Shown: one piece after another, positions 34,598-47,053 of the stretch
How positions within the stretch are numbered: the stretch's first letter is position 1
Layout of the letters: each line of letters starts with the position of its first letter
Assembly: GCA_902805475.1 (NCBI GenBank)
Contig: CADCSX010000003.1
Span: 3,782,001 to 3,846,000 of the forward strand
DNA from: Entonaema liquescens
Taxonomy: Eukaryota > Ascomycota > Sordariomycetes > Xylariales > Xylariaceae
Direction of reading: 5' to 3'
DNA length: 64,000 bases
Translations under genes and position numbers: made by a program
Notes under the pieces: model-generated
Database searches by the model: none
What the model was told of the DNA's origin: nothing
What the model saw: the letters and a program-made list of their open reading frames with translations, nothing else

Positions 34598-35718
34598 TTT
34601 AGTGCTTTACCTTTAATGAAGGAGATGAGAATAGTTTATTTATACCGATGTTCACAATACTATGTAACTTATGTTATAAGTATTAGTGATGATCAACCTC
34701 CTTATACCTAATGCCTACGGAGAATACATGACGTCAGTATTGTATCATTATCGCGGCGTCTTTTTACCTGTTTGACGACCGGAGGATATCTCCATCAAGT
34801 TATATCCATTCTATTACATAGAAATACAGAAACTTATTATAGCACTAGAGCTTTGAGCACGGGAGTAAGGTGCCTAGTATCGAATCGATACTTCGGTATT
34901 CTTAGCACAGTACCATTTGACCACGCGACGGTAAAATTAAATTTTTATGAAACTATTTACAATTTGATCTTATGGAGGTTGTTGCCAGTATCAATAGAAC
35001 TACTTTTAAATAAAAAGCGCTCACCTAACGCGAAACTTGCTCTCACCTTCATTTTGTCTTTTTTCGCGTCGCCCCCTATTCCCCGCATACAAGCTCAATC
35101 GCCCCACGAATTTATATCTCTAACCACACCATTCAATCCTAGGTACAAACCTATGGATAGTTCCGAACCCGTGATATTTGCTTCTATGGACTTCTCGATC
35201 TCTTAAGTTGATTCACGCATTAGTTTGTTGGTTAGGAAATTGGATCACTCTAGTACATGTCAAAGAGGGCATATCTTGGGTATCGTGATCCTCATGTATC
35301 TGGTTTCAAGGTAGGGAGGGGCCTGGTCCTACGCAAAATCTAAGAGCAGGTAACTCACTGGAATGGCTCCTACCTAGGTAAATACCTAGGCATTTTAGTC
35401 ATGAGAGCATCTTGGTGCATGTTTGCTGCGGCGTTTGATAATTCCATACATACACTGTGTTCATGTGGTTGCCAGGACGCATATGATATTCTCGCACCTG
35501 CTTTCTACTACCTCTTTATTCACTCAGTTTCGAAACGAGGTTTCATAGTATTGCAGTTACCTTCCGCACCTCAGTAGTTCAATAGTAGGAAGGCTCATGT
35601 TTGGGTCCTCAACTGAGGTTCTCTATAAGAACTGTCTCTTGCCCTCCTACTACATGTAGGTAAATCGTCCTTTTAACACATTATTACAGACCACCTTTAC
35701 TACCAAAGTCAAACAAGA
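34598..35718. other. Divergent intergenic region
   Basis: About 1.1 kb between the SMP-30 start and the secreted dehydrogenase-like start. An open frame at 34772-35206 has no recognisable motif and was not accepted. Words such as CCTACCTAGGTA occur at 35370-35395. Both flanking promoters should be here. Confidence 0.5.
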
Positions 35719-37228
35719 ATGTGGTCTAACATATTTGCCAGTACCTTCGCGGTGCTACTATTCACCGGTAAGCACTTAGAAATGAAAGGTGATGCTTTGT
35801 TAATTGCCACATCTATGCTAATAGAAGTATTATCCTAGTTGGTGCCTTTGCCGAACCTTGTCGCGGCGTTCCGCCTGCTCGCTACCCGTTCAACCTCGCT
35901 CAAGGCTGGATCGCCAAAAAGGTCGGAGATGGACTTACTCTGCCTCGTAGCCTAGTCATTGACAGTCTTGATCGGCTGTTGGTTGTGGAAAGGGGAGTCG
36001 GGATCAGTCAACACAAACTTGATATCGATGGATGCCTTTACTCCTCGCGCCTTCTTATACCTATGTCTGCCCTTAATCACGGAATTCAGCTCGGACACGA
36101 TGGTAATACACTATACGCCAGCTCTGCCACCTCAGTTTTCAAATGGGCATACGACCCTAAAACTGGCGATATAGATGGTCCACCAACCACTGTGATCTCG
36201 GGCATGTCCTCTGACGACCACGTCACTAGAACGCTGATTATCCCACCTAACTGCCCGGACCTTATAGTCGTTTCTCACGGCTCCAAGGGGAACCTCGACT
36301 ATGAGGCTGTTACTCCAGAAACGGCAAGGGCTACTGTTAAGGTTTTTAATATTTCGGCTCCCCCTGACGGTGGCTGGAATTTCGTCAAAGACGGCTGGCG
36401 TGCTGGATACGGCCTACGAAATGAAGTAGGGCTGGTCTTCGACGGCAATGATATGTATGGAATAGCCATCCTATTACTTGTCTTACAAAGACGGGAAGAA
36501 TCTGGCTAATTATGCGTAGGCTTTGGGGCGTGGAGAATAGTGCTGATCAACTCACCCGCAACAACAGCGGAGTATCGACAGATATCCACAACGATAATCC
36601 AGCGGAAGAACTCAATTTCCTGGGAGACGTGAAGACTCCTAATGACGCCGTAAGTGATTTTCATAATTATATAATCACCACATAGTCCTAGCAGAGGAAG
36701 TCCTGACTCTCAACATCATAGTGGTATGGGTATCCAACATGTTTCACGGTATGGCAACCTGAGGCGGTTCTCACCAACGGTCCTGGCGGGAACCAACTAG
36801 ACGTTGGCCAGCAATTCGTTCTAGCTCCGAACCAGACGTTCGACGACAATACGTGCGCACAAAGGTCGAAACCCCCGCGTCTTACCTTCCAAGCTCATAC
36901 CGCACCGCTTGATGCCAAGTTTAACGTGCCCCATTATACCAATTTGTACGTCACGTTGCATGGCAGTTGGGACCGTGATCCTCCGGTAGGATACAAGCTT
37001 GTAGCAGTACCATTTCAGCGTGATCCCGCTGACGGCGGAGCTTATGCCCCTGTCGCACCAGCAACCAGCAAGACCGGATATGTTGATATCTTCTACCCGC
37101 TTGACGAGGGAAAGTGCTCGTCGAAAAACTGCACGCGACCCGTCGGTCTGGTTTTCAACGAGGCTGGAGAGTTATACATGTCAAGCGACACGTCAGGCGA
37201 GATATTCAAGCTGTTTTATAGCCCTTAA
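35719..37228 (+). CDS. Secreted sorbosone/pyranose dehydrogenase-like protein (PQQ-type beta-propeller)
   Basis: Four exons (35719-35767, 35839-36454, 36520-36649, 36722-37228) join in frame to 433 residues. The first short exon plus the start of the second encode a signal peptide ending near GAFAEPC, so the protein is secreted. The body is a six-bladed propeller of the glucose/sorbosone dehydrogenase type: LPRSLVIDSLDRLLVVERG, LNHGIQLGHDGNTLYASS, GYGLRNEVGLVFDGND, LWGVENSADQLTR, VTLHGSWDRDPPVGYKL and RPVGLVFNEAGELYMSSD at the end. These match the fungal AA12-type, quinone-dependent pyranose oxidoreductases as I know them, but PQQ use cannot be proved here. Cysteine pairs near the C terminus (CSSKNC) fit an extracellular protein. 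Without the introns the frame breaks at 36509. Confidence 0.87.
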
Positions 37229-37426
37229 ACATGATCTTCTGAAGGGTAGGGAAATATTGTGAAAGGGGGAAGAGAAGCTTCACATCCTCATCATATACAT
37301 ATCTGCGCGCTTGAGTTTACGAAATACTCGTATAATAGAATAAAAAATTGATCGCACTTGTTCTTTTCATAGTACTGATATTTCGCAGCGAAATTATTTA
37401 ACTATGAAGTATCACACTTGGCCACT

Positions 37427-39431
37427 TTAAACCCGTGAATCTCTCTTCTCGTCGGCCACTTCAACCTGATCTGCCTCTGCACCCATGCCCGTCTTCTCGT
37501 CAAAGGCCTCGTCCTTACGATCCGCGTCCTCGTTTCCACGAAGTCCAATCTTGTACCACGGTAATTCAAATAGGCGATCCATACTTTCGAGCGAACGGCC
37601 GCTGGTTTCGGGGACGAAAAACCAAACCCACAGACCACCGATAATAGTAACAGCAGCAAAGCACCAGAATGTTCCCATGGGCGAGATACCACCTTGGGCA
37701 GTAGGCAATAACATATTGGGTACAGCGCGTGAGTTGCCGTACTGATTCGCAAAGTGTAGTGTCATTACGATAGAGGTAGAAAGAGCACGGATGCGCAAGG
37801 GAAGAGTTCAGCCGTTAGCAGGTACTCTAGAGTTATAGTTAGCAATTGTCTTAGAAAGGGAGTTAATGTTGCATACGCATCGAATTCCAGCCGAGGGCCC
37901 AACCACATCCGGATATATAGATCATAGCGATAGCACCGCGACTGGCGCTTGCTTCGGCTTCTGGGAGAATGTAATCATCGTCTACTCCCAGTTCCGGCAC
38001 CGCTGTCAAGAAGCCAGCTACATAGATCATAGAGATTGCCTGCAATGTGATACCAAGGAGCAGGGCACGCTTGCGTCCGATAACATCAACAAGGAAGAGG
38101 GCACAGAGGACCGCCGAGACGAATTTGACGATACCAAATACACCGGTAACTAGGAGGGACTCATTCTGACCTGTAATACCGAGGATCTTAAAAGATCAGG
38201 TGCGTACAAGGTAATGGACCCGGCTCCGGACCATTGGGACAGGAATTGAACCATGGCACTAAGGTAAAGGCGGTAGAGGTTGCTGGGAATCAAAAACATC
38301 TCCTTCAACACCCCGTACCAGCTAGCTCCCATAGTAGCTTCGAGTTCTTCCTCGTGTGCTGTCCTAATGGCGTTGATCTCTGAGAGAACATAGGGGTCAT
38401 CCACTGGTAAGTGGCGGATGTGCGCCATTGTCTCAGTAGCTTGGTCATGTTTGCCCTGCTTGATGAGGAAGCGTGGAGACTCGTATTGGAAGAAGGTCAG
38501 GATGAAGATGAGCCCAGCAAAGATGATGTGCAGACTTGTTGGCGCGAGCTAGCAATCATTGGTATTAGTTTCGTGAGCCTTGGACGTATTAAGATAACAC
38601 ATACCCATCGGACGTGAGTTGAGTCGCCGAGGTTAATCTGAGCGCCGTAGTTGGTGAAGTACGCGAGGACGATACCGACGTACACGAATCCCGTAAATAT
38701 ACAAGTGCACAAGCCACGAATGGAGGCTGGCGCAATCTCGGCAATCTATTTCAAGTCAATATTCCGTGCTAAACCCGAGGAAGCCATCGTAACGATTCTA
38801 GGTCTTCTACCTGGTTTACATGATAGAAGGATTGGAGAAGATCCTTGAGACATAGAAGATGAAAGATGAAATTAAGTTCTGACATACTGCGCAGAGAGTT
38901 AGCTTATATCAAAAAAGGGGGATCGATATATGAAATTATTGGAGAATTCAAGCGATCGTATTCAAAAATACATACCGTAAATGGGACCAACAACAGGGGT
39001 CTGACCAACTCCGAGACCTGCAATGAATCGTCCAGCGTAAACAGCCCCAAGATTGCCACCGTTACCCATGAAGATTCCGATGCCTAAAATCCACAAGAGG
39101 CACAGCTGTCGCGTAGCCCATATTCTACCGATGCGGTCGCAAATGATGAAGGCGAATAAGGCACCACCAACAGAGCCAATTTGGACCATGGCAGATACAT
39201 TGGCCTTGATATTGGTCTGCTCGATCTCGCTATACGAAGAATAGTTGATCGTCCTTTGAAAGTCTTTGGAACCAAACGCGCCCGAGATGAGACCCTCGTC
39301 AACTCCACGGGCAGCGCCAAGCAGACCAAAGAGATGACTGCGAACCATAGTCGCCAATTGAAGACGTTCTTCGGCTCTCCCAAGTTCTTCAACTTGAAGA
39401 TGTTGACGGGCTTCTTTACACCTCCGGCCAT
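37427..39431 (-). CDS. MFS sugar porter (SP family) with three apparent frameshifts
   Basis: Exons 39431-38977, 38745-38605, 38548-37877 and 37826-37427 give 556 residues if one base is restored at each of three places: near 39326-39330 (ISL to GLLGAARG), at the A4 run 38190-38193 (YAPDL to KILGITG) and at 37797-37798 (AELFP to LRIRAL). Motifs are RGVDEGLISGAF, DRIGRIWATRQ, AEIAPASIRG, YESPRFLIKQGK, DVIGRKRALL and PETSGRSLESMD, with twelve probable helices. Every residue expected around each break is present, so the gene looks intact in nature and the breaks look like homopolymer errors; a young pseudogene remains possible. The first intron has the same twin-intron signature at the same codon as the porter at 18285-20513. 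Substrate unknown, plausibly a hexose or quinate-type compound. Confidence 0.85.
38746..38976 (-). other. Probable [D1,2] spliceosomal twin intron, second sugar porter
   Basis: After the tyrosine codon TAC of GPIY the sequence reads G-GTATGT. Removing an internal intron 38975-38887 (donor GTATGT, branch point GCTAAC, acceptor CAG) leaves G plus TATGTC, a perfect external donor, and the external intron ends at TAG 38746. The next codons are then ATT GCC GAG, giving the conserved IYIAEIAP. A single GT-AG intron gives the wrong frame. Confidence 0.7.
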
Positions 39432-42400
39432 TGTCGCGACGTTCTTCTGGGGCACACACACAAACTCTACGGGAGCTAGATAACTATTACGAGCAAACAA
39501 CTACTTCTCGTCAGGAAATTGTTTAGCTTATATACCTGGTAATCCAGGATAAGCCTGGCTCCTCTTTCATCGTTTCTATCTACGCTGACTTCAGCGTAAT
39601 ACATGCATGGGGGTACAATCATCCAGCGTGACCTCCAAATCACTAAACAAAGACAGTAAAAAAAAAAAAACAAAAAACACCCATGCCATGTGTAACAAGA
39701 GCCAAGAGTCGTAATCCCGGTACAAAGCTTAGGTACTTGTCAACTCGTTCACCTTGGGGACCCCGCGTTTGGTTTCTCCTCATTCTCGGTGTTAGGGATC
39801 CAGCGAGGTAGACAGATGTGGGTATGGGGAGGAGATCCAACAAAATGTCGTGGGTATTCTTCTTCCTTGGTCTTTTGGAAATAACTTGGCAAGTGGCTTT
39901 ACCGGCTTTCGCCATTGACACTAGCCCGAAGCGTAAGGAGGCATAATAAGGGCCTGGGCAAAGGTAAGGGGGGGTATGGTTACTCAAGTTGGTGCAGCCT
40001 GCTTATGGTTCGTCAGACAACATAGTTAAACCAACAAGGAAAGGTATAGGCGACGGGTTGCTAATGGCTTTAGTATAGTTATCTATTAAACCTGCAGTTA
40101 TACTAATTAGATGGTATATAAGTTGGTTTGATACGTAATCACCCGTAACGCATTGGGATGCCGAGATTGTAGTGTGTTCGTCCTAGTCCTTATTTATACC
40201 ATTCTCCGTCTTGGAAAGTCAGAGATTTTTTTTCTCCATCAGGAAATTATCGTGAGATTTACATTTCAACTTTTCTACATTTCTACGTCTCGTTGCTATC
40301 AACTTTGTTGGTGCACCCTCAACTACTAGTTCTTCATTGTAACGTTAAGAGACCCACCAGCGACGATGTGTCTATTACAAAATCCACACCCATACGACTT
40401 CCATACGAAGACTACCTATTTCTCAGCATCAGTAACTCCTTATCTTGATTTTAAAGCTCACATATAGTCTTACGAGTTACCAACAAGCAGCTTCGACTAA
40501 GCTCGGTAAAAGAGAACGAAAACATGATCCCTTAATCTCCCGGTCCTGGATGCCAATACCTCTAGTGTGCGGGTAGAATCAGCTAAGCGCCGGTACTTAT
40601 CACTGCTTACAGAAGTTCGCGGGCCGATGCCGTGCTTTTGTCGGCTCCTACAAGCGGCACTGTCGATGCCAATATAATACCAATATAATACCAAGTCTTG
40701 TAGCGTCTTGTCCGGAGCTTAGTTTTTTCAACGTCATGCGAGTTGTTGCTTTAAGAGGAAAACCGACGCATATATGATTAACTAATGATAATTATACCCT
40801 TGAACCGGGTTACCGTAACCATATTAAGTTGTTTAGATTCAATTCGTCTCATTTTGCTAGTTCTGATATTGCTTGTGTAAGTTGAAGCTAGTAACACAAG
40901 GAACACGAAAACAATAGTCTCAATGTAATGTAGTCGCTAGATGCAAGTCAGCTGGGATATGTGTAACAGTAGACGCGGTTCTTAACTCAAGTATTATGAT
41001 TTATTAATTTTATATATCAGCTTACGCGCTTTGCAAATAGTTCCGTTATCATTGTACAGCTTGTAATGTTTAAGCTCTATCGTGGGATTTATTAGGCATG
41101 GTGTTTTGTAAATGTTATCTTCCACGGAATAACTAGGAAGCACCTCGACATATGAATCCATAATTATCTGACATTTCATTTCAGACCGCTATGATGACAG
41201 GGAGCAAGGTAATATATACCTATCAAAGAAGAATATTTTCCTAGTCAGACATGGTCACTCGTGTTATCGTGAAGAATAATTCTCGGGCCTCCGGGACGGG
41301 TGGCGAATAAACAGCTTACAACCGAAGCACATCCGACAATATTCCGAAGAGTAAGAACAGGAATCTTCTCGTAGAATTGGCGCAGTTGACTCATTTAACT
41401 AGCTCGTTCTCATTTTCCGAATGAATGTCTAGTCTGCCTGGAAATATTCGGTCTCGCCGTGGGGCACGCGATAGCTTGGGACGTTAAGAGGCACTGAGTT
41501 AGCTGCGCGAAGCTCATTCGGATGAGGTCAATTGATATCGCGAGCACCGCATTGAGGGAATAATTCATATTTCAAGCTTGTCTATGCAGCAATTGGCATG
41601 TACGAGCTTCTAGCTTATTCTCTTCATCCATAACTTAACATGCGGCAAGAATTGGTGCCTCTGAAATCGCTCAGTGGTTCATGTCTTGGCCCAAGGTCCA
41701 GATCGCAGTCCTTAAGGCTAAGCGATATCATCTTGTTATACCGGATCTTGTGCTCAGTCGCATCCGGCTTTATCAGTTGTGGGCTCAGCCTGCAATCCAT
41801 AGGGTAGCTTTCGCTGGTGCCACGACATCTGTGTCGTATCGCATCTTCGCAGCTGGAAGGACAGATCTGGAAACTCATGAGATAGGTTAGGTCTTAGACC
41901 CGATAGATTATTTGCTTGAGTCGCGTCCTTAGACCTGAACTTTACTAGGAACGTGGTGTTCATCAGAATAGGTAATACTAAAAATCGTACCTGCTTGGCA
42001 CTATGTTTAGACGGACATGGCACCAGCGATATAGCTTGTTATTAACCTAGTCGGTCCACTGTAGAATGTTTTACGATAGTTAAAATCGCCGGTGATGTCC
42101 ATATTTCTAGGGGAATCCCCATCTCTCTCCCCACACAACTTGGGGATAAGTCGCTACGGGCTAGACTAGGCTCTCATGGTAATTATCGAATCATTTGCGT
42201 CCCAAAAGTACTGTGGCGTAATAAGATGCTATGAGCACTCGTCTTCTTTCAATAATGAGTTGTATGTCTCAGGGTTTCGAGTCTAATTGGATTGAGATCT
42301 CAAACCTCCATCCATAAGGCGCGTAGGCGTGTGCTCGTGTCCAGTGTTTTGGACATTACTGACCTAGTAGGATCTCTATCCCAGCGTGGGGAAATGAGGG

Positions 42401-43517
42401 GACAGCCAGGAAGGGAATCGTACGAGCAGTGTACCAAAGTATAAAGTCCGTGTTCAAGATGAAAACGTCGTTTAGTTCTAGTATGTTGCCCGGTCATCTT
42501 CCTAGGGTTCCCCTGCCCCGTTTAGAACTCGCCTGTTGCGGCTGACCATTCGGCTTCTCTCGGTATGCTTGTGCTATTCTCGCCTTCAGGCAATGATGTA
42601 ACTCCATGATAATGCACGACCCTAAAGCAGGTATCGAATTAGATTTGTGATAATACCTACCGTGGTTTGCTTCAAAACGTATACACGGAGAGCTACATAC
42701 ATCATAGGTATGTAGTGTGGTAGTATGGGGGGTTGTCTGAAAAATACACGGAGCAACACGTCTAGGATTCGAGCAAACGAACAAAATACTCTCCCCTCAT
42801 CATCCCCACAGTCCAGTCATTAGGGGTGAGGAGCAACAAGTTCACGAAGCTCGAATTTAACCCAGCAGGTTACCAAACGCCCTTGCTTTACTCCTCCTCT
42901 TTCAACGCAACGTTTATATCATAGCTTCCGTACACTACCGATCGTCGGGTAGTCTAGCCCAAGATGAAAAGCCGTCTTGGGGTCCTTTTGTTCTTGGCTC
43001 GACTTTCACAAAGGAATGTGGTAAGAGTTTTCCATAGGCCAAGCCTGTAGAGGCCGCGGTGCTACCGCTCTTGGGCTTTTTCTTCTTATTCTCATGACTA
43101 CTAGCCAACATAACGTCAGCTATCCTCCCGGATACCCGCCCAATCATCATCTTCGTAGCTTGCATATCTGATCCCGGTAGCTCCAGGGATCCCATTCCCT
43201 TCCCCCGCACCACCCCAAGATTAATCCCCTAGACCGCCTAGAAGCTAGAGAGGTCCTCGGAGTTGGGGTGATGACCAGGTTATCGTATGTAGCTTTTTAG
43301 TCACTAGTTGAACGGAGACTCACATTATAATAACCTGTCGAATATCCCGTATTATCTCCTATCTTGCCGTACGCCATTTCATCTTTTTTTTCCTTTTCAT
43401 CCCGGCCTCATTTAAATACGACCGAGTCCCTCCCGACTCTGGTCATTGTGTTGTTCTCTCGCCAATAGTGAACATCACACACAGACAAGAGCCTCATTTG
43501 CTTGTAACTCAACAGCA
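39432..43517. other. Four-kilobase region without a supported gene
   Basis: Small open frames occur on both strands (for example 39643-39987, 41624-41878 and 42935-43213 on the minus strand), but none shows a recognised motif, good composition or splice continuity. A 12-nt poly-A run lies at 39659-39670 and a short tandem AATATAATACC duplication at 40671-40692. The last few hundred bases, with pyrimidine-rich TTTTTTTTCC tracts near 43385, should be the promoter of the permease at 43518. Non-coding RNA genes cannot be excluded. Confidence 0.45.
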
Positions 43518-45463
43518 ATGGCAACAGTCAAGAACGAAGGCGCGCCGGCGCCTCACAACTCTTATGGATTAGATGAAGCCGACATTCATCCTCCTCACCA
43601 TGGCATGTCGGCGAAAGAATATTTGGCTACGCGTATCTCTACGCTAAGGCCTCCTATGGCGAAAGCGCCCAACCCAATTAAGTTGGTTAGAATGTTGAAT
43701 CGACACCAATGGGCTTTCTTTTTTGTCGCATTTTGGGCTTGGGTATGTCTGACCATTTCTGTTTTTCTCCCCCTTCTTCTTTATTATATATCTGCGTCAT
43801 AATTGCTGACCGTGTTCGATAATTGGTTGTGTGGATATAGACTTGGGATGCTTTCGATTTCTTCACTGTATCGTTAACAGTCGACGACTTGGCCGAATCG
43901 TTTGATAGGACCAACACGGATATAACATGGGGCATCACGCTCGTTCTTATGTTCCGATCTGTCGGCTCCATCCTCTTCGGTATCGCGGCCGATCGCTACG
44001 GTCGGAAATGGCCCTTCATCGTAAATAACTTGCTATTCATCGCACTCGAATTGGTACGTCGCACATCTTTGCACATCACTTACATCATGCTTCATGTTCC
44101 CCAGAAACCCAGGAAATTGAATTGGAGGGTTCCACACAAAAAACAACCCCAGAAGTTACCTCGTAGCGTGGCGTTCCTTGAGCTCGGGATGCCAATCGCT
44201 CTCCCACAGCTTGGCGTCGCTTGGCGCAGCGTTGGCAAAGCTTCATTTTTGTGGTTCCCTCTTTCGCGTCTGGGCGATACACAAGCCCTTTCATCCCGAT
44301 TTTACGAGTGGATTCTCGATCGCTAACTTGTCAAAATGTAGGGAACCGGTTTCTGTAACACGTACGGAGAATTCCTCGCATGTCGTGCCCTTTTCGGAGT
44401 CGCCATGGGTGGTCTTTACGGTAATGCTGCAGCAACGGCTTTGGAAGATCTACCAAACGAAGCGAGGGGTCTGATGAGCGGTATTCTTCAGCAGGGATAC
44501 GCTTTCGGTTATCTCCTCGCTACGGCCTTCGCTCGTGGTCTCGTCAATACCACTCCCCACGGTTGGCGTCCATTATTTTGGTTCGGTGCCGGACCCCCTG
44601 TTATTTTTATCGTCTGGCGTTACTTTCTCCCCGAGACCAACACGTACGAACAGCACCAGGCTATGCGACGTGCTAATGGAAGCATTGGCAAGACGTTCTT
44701 ACAGGAGGGCAAGGTTGCTTTGAAGCACCACTGGATGCTTCTTACTTACTTGGTCCTCCTCATGGCTGGTTTCAATTTCATGTCTCATGGTTCTCAGGAC
44801 TTGTATCCCACCATGTTGAAGAACCAGTTCAACTTCAACGCCAACCAAGTGACCGTAACCCAAGTCGTTGCGAATCTGGGAGCTATGTCCGGAGGAGCCG
44901 TCGTAGGTTTCTGCTCGCAGATATTCGGTCGTCGTCTCAGTATCATCGTTATGTGCATCATCGGTGGTGCTCTTCTATATCCTTACACATTCGTCTCCAA
45001 CGAGAGGATCATCGCCGCCGCATTCTTCGAGCAGTTCTGCGTCCAGGGTGCTTGGGGTGTTATTCCCGTGCATCTGATGGAATTGTCACCCGGTGCATTC
45101 CGAACCTTCGTCGTCGGTACCAGTTACCAACTGGGTAACCTAGTTTCGTCAGCCAGTTCCACGATCGAAGCGACGATTGGAGAGCGTTTCCCGTTAGCAC
45201 CCAAGGGTGAGACAAAGCGATACAACTACGGCATCGTTATCTGCATATTTATGGGCTGCGTTTACGCTTATGTTATCGTGCTAACACTGCTTGGTCCTGA
45301 GCACCTGAACAGGAGCATGGATGTCGGTCACGATGCCGATGCTGTTGAGGCAGCCGGCCGAGAGAACGTTATCAAGGCCATTGGACACGGTACCGCCGGG
45401 CGCGAGGCCTCCGCAAGCGAGGATGGCGACCCGGAGAAAGGAACCGTCACTCATGCTCCGTAG
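43518..45463 (+). CDS. JEN1: JEN-type monocarboxylate/proton symporter
   Basis: Plasma-membrane MFS permease for lactate, pyruvate or dicarboxylates. Exons 43518-43742, 43841-44053 and 44342-45463 join in frame to 519 residues. The JEN signature NxxSHxSQDxxxT is present exactly as NFMSHGSQDLYPT (about 245). Other family landmarks are TWDAFDFFTVSLT in the first helix, DRYGRKWPF between helices 2 and 3, CRALFGVAMGGLYGNAAA and SSTIEATIGERFPL. The N and C termini are long and hydrophilic, as usual, and are regulatory in yeast Jen1. The second intron is unusually long for this window (288 nt). The substrate range cannot be read from sequence; by knowledge of the family, expression is usually glucose-repressed. 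Confidence 0.92.
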
Positions 45464-47053
45464 GATTGGATTTGGAATGGTTACGGATTAGTGCCGAGAA
45501 GTGGCAAGCCGACGCCTGCTCGCGGTGAAGTTGGATATTTCCAACAGAGACCGCTACCAGACATCATTCACTGATGATTCTAATGAAGGATGGTCGCCTC
45601 TGGAAATTCTTTGAATATCAATTTTCCATGGTTAAAATTTCTCAGGGATTTTGTATTTGGTTGGAAGGATAAGGCCAGGATCGGTTTGATACCATATTAG
45701 TTTTTTATTTCAGGTGCCATATGATAGCGACAGCAAAGAAGTCGCTTTGTATTTACGTCTTAACGATAATCACTGATTGATATGACTCGAAATAAGATTC
45801 AGTATTAGTCTACAAGTACATGACTCCCTCAAGAGCCGATTCCCATCCTATTGTATTATCGCTAAAGTGCTACGAATAAGTCGGCGTGTCCTCCGGCGAT
45901 ATACCACATGCGAATTGGGGTTACATGTACGATATTTGTGTGGTCTCCTGTTGCCATTAGTACGACCATTTTGTCTTGAACAGCAAAAGTTAGCTGGAAT
46001 TGTATGACTGGCGATCCCTTGGCTTCGAGTGCCGAAGTTGCCCGTCGTCATATGACGGGTATAGTTATTCGACCGACGAAAGCTCAAAGATGGTAAGAGT
46101 TACCCGACCGAGATACTGAGTGGCCAGTGACGGGCTTGTCTCTCTCTTGGCTGGCTTATGTCGAATCTCGGCGCCCAGAGAGTAGACTCTTGCGTTACCC
46201 TAATAATCGGAAGAAATAGGGAGTAGTTGGACTTGCGAAACAACGTAGTATTTTATAATAACAGTTAGCTAATATATCCCTTGCATATCTTAATAGGATT
46301 TTATTATAAATCAGCTTAGAATCCCGTTCATACTCTCGATGATCTACATATGAGCGGTGTCGTTGAAGGTAGAGAGTGTCATGCTTATAACCTCATATTA
46401 TAGCCCTATAGCCCCCGACCACACCAGTCTTTCCCCATAGGCTTCTGCGAAAGTAAAGTTTAGTTTAGGTTAATGAAGTCCGGAGCTATGAACTTAGCGA
46501 TGGTATAGTTTGAGCCTCAACTAAATTAGAACTAACCGACTTCTGCTTCTAAGTTTAGTTAACTTCATAAGTTCCCGTTAGTTTGATACCAAAGGTATGG
46601 CATGAAATGATTGGTCAATAACTCGTCTTTAGGATACATGTATCTCTTGGACGGATACACACAACGCACCTATTAATCAACCTAATGGCATATTTACTTC
46701 GTAAATCGATAGCTGGTTTTACATGTTTTATGATTGGCTTTTATAGTTGGAGTCTGGATTTTGAGGTGTGGCTACGCAAGACGGGTATTGATAGCCACCC
46801 TGGCTGAGAGACAGGTTTTTGGACTCGGCGTTGACGTCATCGCCAAATCAACCTTTGGCTGTTAACTTGTCTATGCCAGGTTTTGGGACCGGTCGGTAAT
46901 CAACAACTAGGTAATAACGGTTCCTATGTGAATACGAGATCAAGTTATGATAGATGTAGGAACTTCAATAGTTACTCAAAACTAAAATCCATACAACTTC
47001 TGGCAAATTGCAGTGTTCCGATCACGCCTCTGTTTATTCTATCAGAGATAGTT
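45464..47053. other. Gene-free interval
   Basis: About 1.6 kb between the permease stop and the dienelactone-hydrolase-like start. Nothing coding could be supported. Two similar AAGTTTAGTT-containing segments near 46455 and 46551 suggest an old local duplication. Confidence 0.45.

Noticed and set aside
34772..35206. Open frame of 144 codons between the SMP-30 and sorbosone-dehydrogenase-like genes
   Set aside because: No motif, ordinary composition for random AT-rich sequence, and it occupies the only available promoter space for both neighbours.
42935..43213. Minus-strand open frame of 92 codons rich in Lys, Gly and Ser upstream of the JEN-type permease
   Set aside because: No recognisable domain and no splice partner found; it may be a small gene, but nothing in the sequence supports it.
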